DNA of 64,000 nt from JAIQFL01 sp035295745 (GTDB lineage: Bacteria; Acidobacteriota; Terriglobia; Bryobacterales; Bryobacteraceae), in contig DATGIL010000009.1 in NCBI GenBank assembly GCA_035295745.1, positions 95,110 through 159,109 of the forward strand, read 5' to 3'. The notes beneath the pieces are model-generated. The model made no database searches, was not told where the DNA came from, and worked only from the letters and a program-made list of their open reading frames with translations. Shown here one piece after another: positions 26,273 to 33,379 of the stretch (position 1 is its first letter; each line of letters begins with the position of its first letter). The position numbers and the translations under genes were made by a program.

Positions 26273-26879
26273 TGTGCACCCGGGTCGCATCCACGTGCGG
26301 AAAATCGGTGTTCGTTTCGTCGAAAATCGGCGCCAGGTCCGTCCCGGCCAGCACCACAGCATCCACAGGCAGTTGCCGCGCGATTTGGGACAGAACGGGC
26401 CTGCCTTGGTCTGAGCCTCGGACGGCCTGCATATAGGCCTCGTGAATCTGGTGCACTTGCGCGGGATCGGGCACCAGGACGTCGACATCGGTGAGCATGC
26501 CGTAGAGGCGAGACTCGACGACATATTTCGTTCCGAACAACGCGACACGCTGGTATCCGCGCGAGCGAATCTCCTGGTTCACCTCTTCCACGATATTGAC
26601 CAGGGGGAGTGGGGAGATCTTCAGCAGTTCCTGGATGCAGATATGGGGAGTAACCGCCGAAATGGCCGCCACTTCGGCGCCGCCTTTGGCCATCCGCCCG
26701 ATCAGGTGAGCGAAGTACAGTGCCAGATTCGCTACCTCGCCGCGTTGTACATGCCCCACGACGCGCTCCATATCGGCCTGTATGATCAGGAACTCGCCCG
26801 CCTGGGCCTTGGAAAGCTCCTTGTAGTAATGCAACGTGGCACCCGGGCCGAGACCGCCAATCAATCCTAGATTCCGCAC
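26196..26879 (-). CDS. aspartate/glutamate racemase-family protein lacking both catalytic Cys
   Basis: A 227-residue protein with the family start LGLIGGLGPGATLHYYKEL and two pseudo-symmetric halves. Active members use one Cys in each half. Here the first motif (CNTxH) reads SAVTPH and the second (GCTE) reads AGTDLAP. Both nucleophilic positions are Ala or Gly, so two-base racemisation is not expected. A Cys two residues after TPH is out of register. It may have a different activity such as decarboxylase- or isomerase-like chemistry, or be a binding protein. It is convergent with, and overlaps, the membrane protein gene. Confidence 0.75.
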   Translation of the reverse strand: MRNLGLIGGLGPGATLHYYKELSKAQAGEFLIIQADMERVVGHVQRGEVANLALYFAHLIGRMAKGGAEVAAISAVTPHICIQELLKISPLPLVNIVEEVNQEIRSRGYQRVALFGTKYVVESRLYGMLTDVDVLVPDPAQVHQIHEAYMQAVRGSDQGRPVLSQIARQLPVDAVVLAGTDLAPIFDETNTDFPHVDATRVHINALLREIGKTSPARPTTPIHTVQP

Positions 26880-26943
26880 AAGTCAATTGTCTCAGATAGA
26901 ACGGGGATTGGGATCGCGGCGTTTTCCAGCCATAAATCCCCTC

Positions 26944-26972
26944 TTGCTTTTTCTCACTGACTCACTTACTAT
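26944..26972 (+). promoter_or_regulatory. sigma-70-type promoter for the small RNA/tRNA region
   Basis: TTGCTT at 26944-26949 and TACTAT at 26967-26972 are separated by exactly 17 bases. The region is AT-rich in an otherwise GC-rich window. Transcription would begin near 26979 and run into the structured RNA and tRNA cluster. Confidence 0.6.
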
Positions 26973-26978
26973 GTAATT

Positions 26979-27134
26979 GAGTCATGATGCAAGCTATCCA
27001 ATTCGGGAAAATGCCACGGGCGACGCAGCCTTCCTGCGATGATACCCGTGATGCGCGTGAAGGTCCATAGCCCCGTTCTGAGATAGCTCTTTTGGGTTCT
27101 CATCACGGGGCCGGTCGAAAGACCGGCCCCTTTG
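26979..27134 (+). ncRNA. candidate structured small RNA or attenuator upstream of tRNAs
   Basis: About 155 nt between a good promoter and a strong terminator, with no ORF. Hairpin P1 pairs CACGGG (27015-27020) with CCCGTG (27045-27050) and encloses CGCAG/CTGCG. Hairpin P2 pairs CCCCGT (27071-27076) with ACGGGG (27105-27110) and encloses TGAGA/TCTCA. The 3' strand of P2 overlaps the first four bases of the terminator stem, so P2 and terminator exclude each other, as in attenuators. It does not match 6S, tmRNA, RNase P or SRP RNA by eye. Confidence 0.5.
27107..27134 (+). terminator. Rho-independent terminator
   Basis: A perfect 10-bp stem GGGGCCGGTC/GACCGGCCCC closes a GAAA tetraloop and is followed by TTTGCATTTT. 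It ends the candidate small RNA 8 bases before tRNA-Pro. Read-through would reach the tRNA genes. Confidence 0.85.
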
Positions 27135-27141
27135 CATTTTA

Positions 27142-27218
27142 CGGGCACTAGGGAAACGGTTTAACCCACATGATCTGGGATCATGAGACTCCCGGTTCGA
27201 ATCCGGGGTGCCCGACCA
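27142..27218 (+). tRNA. tRNA-Pro(TGG)
   Basis: 77 nt with encoded CCA. Acceptor CGGGCAC/GTGCCCG; D-arm GGG/CCC; anticodon arm CATGA-TCTGGGA-TCATG; T-arm CCCGG-TTCGAAT-CCGGG. The C1-G72 acceptor pair is typical of bacterial tRNA-Pro. Position 33 is C rather than the nearly universal U. Confidence 0.82.
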
Positions 27219-27260
27219 GATTGGGTAAGTATCTAACTAAGTAGGAATGTAAGTGAGATC

Positions 27261-27401
27261 GTGGCGCAAACACTCCTGTTTGCCTCTCGACACTCATATC
27301 GAGACTCTTCGTGTGTCCGCTGAGACCGTTCATTGCTAGATTGGCGGACGCGAAATGCGTCGAGATGAGTCTCGACGCGGCAAACAGAGTGTTTGCGCCA
27401 C
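27261..27401. repeat. MITE-like palindromic element, copy 2
   Basis: 141 bp with terminal arms GTGGCGCAAACACTCCTGTT... and the near-perfect reverse complement ending at 27401, differing by a 1-bp indel over ~24 bp. It is inserted between tRNA-Pro and tRNA-Gln. Confidence 0.88.
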
Positions 27402-27426
27402 GCGTGGGCGAGGAGATTCTAATAAC

Positions 27427-27500
27427 AGGGGGTTCGGTTAGTGGAAAGCCGCCAGTCTTTGAAGCTGGCTTCGGGCGTTCGATTCGCTCACCCCCTGCCA
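27427..27500 (+). tRNA. tRNA-Gln(TTG)
   Basis: 74 nt with encoded CCA. Acceptor AGGGGGT/ACCCCCT with discriminator G; anticodon arm CCAGT-CTTTGAA-GCTGG (anticodon TTG); T-arm GGGCG-TTCGATT-CGCTC. All conserved loop bases are present. Confidence 0.9.
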
Positions 27501-27514
27501 AGATATTGCAGTTG

Positions 27515-27590
27515 CGGCCGGTCGTCCAATCGCACAGGACGTAGCGTTGCGAACGTTGAAATTGGGGTTGGAATCCCCACTGGCCGACCA
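27515..27590 (+). tRNA. tRNA-Arg-like, anticodon GCG
   Basis: 76 nt with encoded CCA. Acceptor CGGCCGG/CTGGCCG; D-arm GTCC-AATCGCACA-GGAC; anticodon arm TAGCG-TTGCGAA-CGTTG gives GCG. T-arm GGGG-TTGGAAT-CCCC has G at 56 and the D-loop has C at 19, a swap of the usual G19-C56 pair. Bacteria normally read CGN with an ICG tRNA, so GCG is rare. Confidence 0.7.
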
Positions 27591-27593
27591 TGC

Positions 27594-27668
27594 GCGGTGT
27601 AGGCCGACTGGTGAGGCGCTTGATTGTCGATCAAGGCGATGCGGGTTCGATTCCCGTACACCGCGCCA
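27594..27668 (+). tRNA. tRNA-Asp(GTC)
   Basis: 75 nt with encoded CCA. Acceptor GCGGTGT/ACACCGC, discriminator G; anticodon arm CTTGA-TTGTCGA-TCAAG gives GTC; T-arm GCGGG-TTCGATT-CCCGT. Starts 3 bases after the preceding tRNA. Confidence 0.9.
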
Positions 27669-27674
27669 TGTTCC

Positions 27675-27750
27675 GGGGGTGTCGTCTAACTGGCAAGGAT
27701 CGCTGGCTTTCAATCAGCGGATGCGGGATCGTTCCCCGCCGCCCCTACCA
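27675..27750 (+). tRNA. tRNA-Glu(TTC)
   Basis: 76 nt with encoded CCA. Acceptor GGGGGTG/CGCCCCT; anticodon arm GCTGG-CTTTCAA-TCAGC gives TTC. The T-arm GCGGG-ATCGTTC-CCCGC has A54 and U58 in place of U54 and A58. Confidence 0.82.
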
Positions 27751-27764
27751 TTTTCGAGCGGACT

Positions 27765-28022
27765 ATGACTTTAAAAGAGCTGATCAAAGGTAAGCGAGTG
27801 CGCTTCCAGTATTACCGCGACGGCGCGCTCTGGTATCAAACCGAAGACGGATTCGAGTTCCCCGTTCCCATCGCGGATACCGGCACTGGAATTTTCAGAG
27901 CCGAGGACGGCGCGATCCAGTTCATGCGCTGGATTCGTAAGCACCTGGAAGAGCGCGCCGGGTGGGAAAGAGAACGAGAGGAGCAGGCTCGAAACCTCCC
28001 TCGCAGTGCAGCGTCGGAGTAG
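27765..28022 (+). CDS. small hypothetical protein
   Basis: An 85-residue protein directly after the tRNA cluster. It starts MTLKELIKGKRVRFQYYRDG and continues with LWYQTEDGFEFPVPIADTGTG, a compact beta-rich domain. A helical basic tail follows (MRWIRKHLEERAGWEREREEQ). Gene position and composition suggest a real, perhaps phage-derived, protein. No family can be named. It is convergent with the CobW-type gene. Confidence 0.72.
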   Translation: MTLKELIKGKRVRFQYYRDGALWYQTEDGFEFPVPIADTGTGIFRAEDGAIQFMRWIRKHLEERAGWEREREEQARNLPRSAASE

Positions 28023-28050
28023 TCGTTCACGCCATGGCCGCCGGTCCTTC

Positions 28051-28989
28051 CTACGCACGATGGTAGGGGACCGGCGCCGCCGGCCGAAACGACTGCACCG
28101 CCCATTGCGCGACGGGCATCGCCTGAAGAGCCGACTCGACGATGGCCCGCAGCCGCTCTGGCGCGCCCAGCGCCCGCAGATTCAGAAGCAACTCCTGCTC
28201 CGCCGCTGGAGACGCGTCCAGCGCTCCCTCCGCTTGGACTTCCCGGCCGTTTCCGGTCAGTGCTGCCTTCACATACCCGGACTCGCATTGCGCAATTGCC
28301 TTCAAGTGAACGATTCGAATTCCCTCGGCGGTCAAGGCGCGATCGAGTTCCTCCATCAGCGGACCAACGATCATCGCGGGGGAAACCGGCGGATCGGGCC
28401 GCACAGTCAGGCGCGCGTTCAGCCAGCCTAGGGCGGCCTCGGCATCCGCGTAGCGCACATAGTCCACTGCGACGGACTTCCCTCCTGCGCGAATTCCGCT
28501 CGACAGCAGAGTGTCGAGCCACCCGGGCACGTCCACACTGCGATCGATCACCAGATCCGCCTCTGCCACCTGCTGATCGAAGAGGTAGCGCAAATCGGAT
28601 TCATCGGGCTGTTCGTGGATCAGGACCGTGAGCGGAGCGATGCGGTAGCTTGCGGCGTGATCGCGGAGCAGCGGGCGTAGCGTGGTCGCCGCAATGTCTG
28701 TGCAACTCCCGACTGCTTCGGCGAAGATCACCTCCGGCTGGCGCTCGCACAGGCGCTCCATCGCATCCAGCAAGTCGGGGAAGCGGCAACAGAAACAGCC
28801 GCTGCTGACCTGGTCTACCGCAACTCCGGAACGATGTGCCAATTCGGTATCGACCAGCTCACTGCCTTGGTCGTTCATCACAACTGCCGGGACGATGCCG
28901 CGTGCTTGCAAGATCCGCGCCGCCCGGAGAATCAGAGTCGTCTTGCCAGCGCCCAGAAACCCGCCGACTACCGCCACCAGCGGCTTCAC
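28051..28989 (-). CDS. CobW/COG0523-type G3E GTPase
   Basis: A 312-residue GTPase, shorter than many relatives at the C terminus. Walker A is GGFLGAGKTT (residues 9-18). The metal-binding CFCC motif lies in SSGCFCCRFPDLLDAM (about 63-78), and an EAVGSCTD switch region follows. COG0523 proteins insert metals into client enzymes or act in metal homeostasis, and the client is unknown here. Its ATG overlaps the stop of the glycosidase gene by 4 bases (28986-28989), so they are cotranscribed. Confidence 0.85.
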   Translation of the reverse strand: MKPLVAVVGGFLGAGKTTLILRAARILQARGIVPAVVMNDQGSELVDTELAHRSGVAVDQVSSGCFCCRFPDLLDAMERLCERQPEVIFAEAVGSCTDIAATTLRPLLRDHAASYRIAPLTVLIHEQPDESDLRYLFDQQVAEADLVIDRSVDVPGWLDTLLSSGIRAGGKSVAVDYVRYADAEAALGWLNARLTVRPDPPVSPAMIVGPLMEELDRALTAEGIRIVHLKAIAQCESGYVKAALTGNGREVQAEGALDASPAAEQELLLNLRALGAPERLRAIVESALQAMPVAQWAVQSFRPAAPVPYHRA

Positions 28990-31535
28990 GCGCGGAGTTC
29001 CTCACTTTCGCGAATCGTCTTCTCAGGCGAAGACTTCCTGCCGTTCACAGTGCACGACTTCACGGCGAGCGACCCGTGCTCGACCCGGATCGTCGCGCCT
29101 GCCGCGGTCATCTGAAAGGTGCCCCAGCCTGTGCCCGTGGCCCAGAAGCATCGATGTCCCACCGGCGCGTGGATCTCGACAGCCTGGGCGGGGCCGTCGT
29201 AGCGGAAGCCGCCGGCTGCCAGCACGCCGCTCCATGCCGACATGGCGCGCGCATAGTGGTGCCCGCATTCGGGCTCGTTCCAGGGGTTGCGCTTTTCGCC
29301 GTCATAGCGGGCCCGCACGCTGTGATAGAGTTCCAGGCCCTCGCGCCTCATCCCGGCGAAGAGCATCTGCGACGCGACCAGGTATTCGATTCCGGTCCAC
29401 GCTTCTGCATAGTACGGGAACGGAATGCGCGGCCGCTCCGCTCTTCCGTAATCGCAGATCAACAGGGCCGATTCATTATTCAATGCATAGGTACGCTGTA
29501 CCGATTGATGCTCGGTCAGGCTGCGGCGGAAGTTGTAGCGGAATAGGGACTGCAGAGCCTTGCGAGTATGGCTGGGATCCACCAGCGGTCCAAGACCCGC
29601 GACATCGGCAAGATACTGTCCAATCAATTGGTCTGCGAGGCATCCCGCTCCCACCTGGTATTGCGGATTGACCGTGTCTTCCGACCCCATGTCGCTGCGC
29701 AGTGAGGCCGCAATCTGGTCCTTCGCCACCCCGCGGATCTTCTGCACGTAGTATTCGCCGTTGAACAGGTTCGCATCAATCCATCGGCTGCCGTTCTCGA
29801 AGAGACGGTGGTATTCGGCGGCGGCGCTGTCGCCCATCGCGCGGGCCATCTCCTCGGCGGCCCGCAGCGCGCCCAGGTAATAGATCCCGCACAGGGGATT
29901 CGGCCCGTAGAACTCCACGTCGTAGGTGTTGTGCTGGACGCCCTCCATCACTCCGTCGCGGTCCGCATCCCAACCGCCTGGGGTCCAGGCGAATTCCAGC
30001 GCGCGTTTGATGCCGGGCCAGAGATTGCGGAGCCATTCGCTGTCGCCGCTCAAGCGCCAGTCCAGATAGGCGTGCAGGATCTGCCCCATCGTTCCATCGG
30101 CGGCTGCAAAGCCCCAGAGCGGCTTGCCGTGCGGCAGGTTCTCGCGAAAGTGCAGCGCGCCGGCGTCATCCAGATCGTAGCCGAAGCTGGTGGCACGCAG
30201 GGAGCGCGCAAACGACGGGAACAGGTGGGGAGTGGTGGTCTCGTAGTTCCAGACGTGGGCGCAGCTTCCATGGCAGCAGCCTGCATGGTCATTGGCGCCT
30301 TCGAAGCCGTGAAACTCGCCGTCGGCGGTGCGGAAACAGACCTGGGTCGCGAGCGTCGAAAGATTGGCACTGGCGGCGTCCTTGATCACGCCGGGTATCG
30401 TCGAATCGCGTAGCGCCGCTGCAAATCGCCGGGTCTTCCTCTCCAATTCCGGCAGGTGCCCGGTGGCATATTCCGCCGCTGCCCAGGCATCGGCAAAGCG
30501 CGTGCTGTACCAATTGCCGATGAGCGTGTCCTCCTCGCCTTTGGGCGCGTTCCAGCCGCATCGCCGCGGGGTGCGATTGGGAAAGTGCCACGCCAGCAGG
30601 AAGGTGTATTCGCCATGCGCTCCCGGCGCGATCGTGCGGCCCACGCAGAGTGCGCCTACGCCGCTGCGCGCCTCGGGCTCCGGGCCGAGTTCGCCGTCGG
30701 ACGAGAAGTCGTCCCAGTAGAGCATTGGCGAGTTCCACCAGCGGTCGCGCTGCCAGCCACGTAGATACGTGATGCGCGCATTCGCGGCATCCATCGATGC
30801 CAGAACAAAACTGCCCTTCAGAGCGTCGTGTGAGGGCAACTCCGGACTGTGCATGTACAGCCCGTCGAGCGATGGCGACGTGCGATGTTCGTTGAGGCGT
30901 GTGTCGGTGGCAGGAGTGCGCCCCGTCGGATTATCGATCGACCAGGCGATCGACACCTTCACCGGCGACTTTCCCGGATTGTTTACGCGATAGCGCAAGA
31001 TGGCGACTGGAAGTCCGGAATCATCCGGTTCATGCGGAATGAAGGGCGAGAATGCCTCCAGTGAGACTCGCACTGGCAGCGTGGTGTCGGCGAAGTCGAT
31101 TCGCGCCAGAGGATACTCGCCGATAAATGTGGCGGATTCGAGACGGGCCAGTCCGGGAGCGTTGCGCGTACCGAGCCCGCTGGAACCCTCGTAGGGCGGC
31201 TGGATGCGCGATTCCAGCACGCGCGCCACGGGCTTGCCGCCGGCGGCCTGCGCCCAGATGGCGGGAAAGGCGTAGGACGGCGCGTTGCCCTGATCCGGCC
31301 GGTTGACGATCTCCCAATCGCGAAGCTGCCCGCGGCCTCCGAGACTGATCGATCCCGCGCAGACTCCGCCCAGCGGGAACGCGATCGCGGTGAGGCGGCG
31401 TCCGGCAAAGGTGCGTGGATAAGGGATGTCGGGAAGGGCGGGCGTGGCGGGTGTTTCCGGCGACGCGGGTGGGGTCTGCGAGGCGGCGCCGGCCAATGCC
31501 ACCTGCTGAAGAAAAGTGCGACGCCTTGTGGACAT
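28986..31535 (-). CDS. Tat-exported GH116-like beta-glycosidase (GBA2 family)
   Basis: An 849-residue protein with a twin-arginine signal (RRRTFLQQVALAGAASQ). An N-terminal beta-domain (FPLGGVCAGSISLGGRGQLRDWEI) is the hallmark opening of bile-acid beta-glucosidase/GH116 proteins. The C-terminal (alpha/alpha)6 barrel carries WNYETTTPHLFPS, DRDGVMEGVQHNTYD and PYYAEAWTGIEYLVASQ. Acidic residues in the latter two are the likely active-site neighbourhood. GH116 enzymes release glucose or xylose from beta-linked lipids or oligosaccharides; the substrate here is unknown. It is translationally coupled to the CobW-type gene downstream. Confidence 0.85.
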   Translation of the reverse strand: MSTRRRTFLQQVALAGAASQTPPASPETPATPALPDIPYPRTFAGRRLTAIAFPLGGVCAGSISLGGRGQLRDWEIVNRPDQGNAPSYAFPAIWAQAAGGKPVARVLESRIQPPYEGSSGLGTRNAPGLARLESATFIGEYPLARIDFADTTLPVRVSLEAFSPFIPHEPDDSGLPVAILRYRVNNPGKSPVKVSIAWSIDNPTGRTPATDTRLNEHRTSPSLDGLYMHSPELPSHDALKGSFVLASMDAANARITYLRGWQRDRWWNSPMLYWDDFSSDGELGPEPEARSGVGALCVGRTIAPGAHGEYTFLLAWHFPNRTPRRCGWNAPKGEEDTLIGNWYSTRFADAWAAAEYATGHLPELERKTRRFAAALRDSTIPGVIKDAASANLSTLATQVCFRTADGEFHGFEGANDHAGCCHGSCAHVWNYETTTPHLFPSFARSLRATSFGYDLDDAGALHFRENLPHGKPLWGFAAADGTMGQILHAYLDWRLSGDSEWLRNLWPGIKRALEFAWTPGGWDADRDGVMEGVQHNTYDVEFYGPNPLCGIYYLGALRAAEEMARAMGDSAAAEYHRLFENGSRWIDANLFNGEYYVQKIRGVAKDQIAASLRSDMGSEDTVNPQYQVGAGCLADQLIGQYLADVAGLGPLVDPSHTRKALQSLFRYNFRRSLTEHQSVQRTYALNNESALLICDYGRAERPRIPFPYYAEAWTGIEYLVASQMLFAGMRREGLELYHSVRARYDGEKRNPWNEPECGHHYARAMSAWSGVLAAGGFRYDGPAQAVEIHAPVGHRCFWATGTGWGTFQMTAAGATIRVEHGSLAVKSCTVNGRKSSPEKTIRESEELRA

Positions 31536-31589
31536 TCCAGCAATAGCTTAATGCAAAACGCACCCGTCCTGTTGCCATAATTAAAGCTG

Positions 31590-32201
31590 ATGCAGATACC
31601 GCGAACTACGTTGACCAAAGACTCCATTAGTCTGGAGCCGCTGGAAGAGCGGCATTGGCATGGGATTCTCGAATCGGTGCGCGATCCTTCGGTCTGGAAA
31701 TATATGAGCTTCGCCGATCTCAGCGACGGACCGGCGGTTCGCAAGTGGTTCGAAGCGGCGCTTGTAGAGCCCGATAAAGGAATCGGCGCGCCATTCGCAA
31801 TCGTCGACCGGGGCTCCGGTGCAGTCCTGGGAAGCACCAGCCTGTACGATATCCAGATGCGGCACAGGCGTTGCGAATTAGGCCGGTCGTGGCTGATACC
31901 AGCGGTGCGACGCACGGGAGTGAACACGGGCGCAAAGCTGCTCCTCCTCACGCACGCATTTGAGACCATGGAATTGGAGCGAGTACAATTGAAAGCGAGC
32001 GCCGGCAACCAGACGTCGCGGAGTGCGATTGAATCTCTGGGCGCCGTGTTCGAAGGAATCCTGCGGAACTTCGCCACGCTCCCTGGCGGCGTGCGCACCG
32101 ACACTGCACTCTATAGCATCATCCTCGAGGACTGGCCCCGAGTGAAGCAAAACCTGGTGGCTCGACTCGAGCGCCGCTCCCTGGCACAAGAGAGCGCTTG
32201 A
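31590..32201 (+). CDS. GNAT N-acetyltransferase (RimJ/RimL-like)
   Basis: A 203-residue acetyltransferase. It has ISLEPLEERHWHGILESVRD at the N terminus, LGSTSLYDIQMRHRRCELG for strand 4, and the acetyl-CoA loop region WLIPAVRRTGVNTGAKLLLL. NQTSRSAIESLGAVFEGILRN forms the C-terminal half. This is the RimJ/RimL pattern for acetylation of protein N termini or small amines. It is divergent from the glycosidase gene, 54 bases apart. The actual substrate is unknown. Confidence 0.85.
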   Translation: MQIPRTTLTKDSISLEPLEERHWHGILESVRDPSVWKYMSFADLSDGPAVRKWFEAALVEPDKGIGAPFAIVDRGSGAVLGSTSLYDIQMRHRRCELGRSWLIPAVRRTGVNTGAKLLLLTHAFETMELERVQLKASAGNQTSRSAIESLGAVFEGILRNFATLPGGVRTDTALYSIILEDWPRVKQNLVARLERRSLAQESA

Positions 32202-32353
32202 AACGTGGACGGCGGGACCCGGATTCGGGCTCCGGCTCGCGTTGGTCGCGCCATAGAAAGCTGCTGGCGGGCGGGCTTCTATTGGCCGCCGCGCCGTTGT
32301 TCTGGATTGCATCTTTGTGGCGTTGCGTTTGTTCTATTGGGATTCTGGTGTGA
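32198..32353 (+). CDS. possible small membrane protein
   Basis: A 51-residue frame opening at a TTG that overlaps the acetyltransferase stop. It has a basic N terminus, then one hydrophobic helix (KLLAGGLLLAAAPLFWIASL). A further 23-codon highly charged frame begins at the GTG overlapping its stop. There is no clear ribosome site. It is listed because the arrangement is coupled and membrane-like, but it may be chance. Confidence 0.3.
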   Translation: MKRGRRDPDSGSGSRWSRHRKLLAGGLLLAAAPLFWIASLWRCVCSIGILV

Positions 32354-32437
32354 AGCACCGCGATAGGCAGAGGCAGCGGCGTCTGGAAGAGCATCGCAAG
32401 CTGGAAAGCGGCGATAGCTGAGAGGAACTGCCGCGAC

Positions 32438-32596
32438 GTGGCGCAAACACTTTGTTTGCCGCGTCGAGACTCCTCTCGACGCTTTTCGGGTCTACCGAAT
32501 CTGCTGCACGAAGTGGCCCTCGCATCGCCGGAATCAGTAGAACCTCGAAAAGTCTCGACAGGAGCGTCGAGACGGCAAAAGGAGTGTTTGCGCCAC
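32438..32596. repeat. MITE-like palindromic element, copy 3
   Basis: 159 bp, the longest copy. Outer arms GTGGCGCAAACACT/AGTGTTTGCGCCAC are perfect, with inner arms GCGTCGAGAC and matching reverse complements. It lies between the acetyltransferase region and the rex promoter. Confidence 0.88.
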
Positions 32597-32628
32597 GGCC
32601 CCCGTTTGCAGATAAAAAGATCCGTGAC

Positions 32629-32658
32629 TTGAAATCTCCCTCCTTTCTGCGCTATTCT
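32629..32658 (+). promoter_or_regulatory. predicted promoter of the rex-propionate operon
   Basis: TTGAAA (32629-32634) and TATTCT (32653-32658) are spaced by 18 bases. A direct repeat TTCTCGATA at 32674-32682 and 32688-32696 lies between the start point and the rex ATG and could be an operator. No classical TTGTGA-N6-TCACAA Rex box was found. Confidence 0.5.
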
Positions 32659-32695
32659 GAATTAGAGAACTTTTTCTCGATAATTAATTCTCGAT

Positions 32696-33379
32696 ATGAA
32701 AAGCCTGGCCTCCAACGACCGCCCGCGCGAAATTCCCGAGGCCAGCCTGCGCCGCTTGCCGATTTACTATCGCAGCCTGCAGATGATGATGCGGGCGGGA
32801 ATCTCCCAGGTCTCCTGCGCCGACCTCGCGCGGGCCCTCGGCCTGGATCCCACACTAGTGCGCAAGGACATTGAAATGACGGGGATTGTGGGCAAACCGC
32901 GAGTCGGGTACACACTCCAAGATTTGGTGCAGTGGATCGAAAATTTTCTGGGCTGGAATCGCCCGAAGAAAGCCGTGCTGGTGGGCGCGGGCAGTCTGGG
33001 CAGCGCCCTGCTGGGCTACGACCGGTTTCGCAGCCATGGAATGGAGATCGTCGCGGTCTTCGATATCGACCGCGAGAAGATCGGCAAGCGCATCCACGAC
33101 CGCCTGGTCCAACCGCTCATGCTGCTTCCCGATTTCATTACCCGCGAGCACGTCCCGCTGGGGCTGATCGCGGTGCCCGCGGCCGCGGCACAGTCCGTGG
33201 CCGACCTGATGGTGGTCGGCGGGATTCGCGCCATTTGGAACTTCGCGCCCGCCCACGTGCGCGTGCCCGCGCGCATCATCCTGCAGAACGAAGACCTTTA
33301 TCACTCGCTGGCGTCGTTGTCCTTCAAGCTGGAAAACGTGCCTCCGGAAAACGGAATCATCTATGCCGAAGACAATTGA
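32696..33379 (+). CDS. rex: redox-sensing transcriptional repressor Rex
   Basis: A 227-residue Rex. The N-terminal winged helix (about 15-80) carries LRRLPIYYRSLQMMMRAG and DLARALGLDPTLVRKDI. A Rossmann domain follows with the GAGSLGSALL dinucleotide loop and AVFDIDREKIGKRI; the Asp selects NADH. A C-terminal swapped helix (LYHSLASLSFKLEN) completes it. Rex leaves DNA when NADH rises and controls fermentation and respiration genes. As first gene of the propionate operon, overlapping the second by 17 bases, it probably regulates its own operon. Confidence 0.93.
   Translation: MKSLASNDRPREIPEASLRRLPIYYRSLQMMMRAGISQVSCADLARALGLDPTLVRKDIEMTGIVGKPRVGYTLQDLVQWIENFLGWNRPKKAVLVGAGSLGSALLGYDRFRSHGMEIVAVFDIDREKIGKRIHDRLVQPLMLLPDFITREHVPLGLIAVPAAAAQSVADLMVVGGIRAIWNFAPAHVRVPARIILQNEDLYHSLASLSFKLENVPPENGIIYAEDN

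Noticed and set aside
26979..27134. 6S RNA
   Set aside because: The two separate hairpins and terminal stem do not form the single long bulged helix expected of 6S RNA.
27181..27793. Minus- and plus-strand ORFs over the tRNA cluster
   Set aside because: Phrases such as ESNPHRLDRQ are the usual translation artefacts of tRNA T-arms. The DNA is fully explained by tRNA genes and a palindromic repeat.
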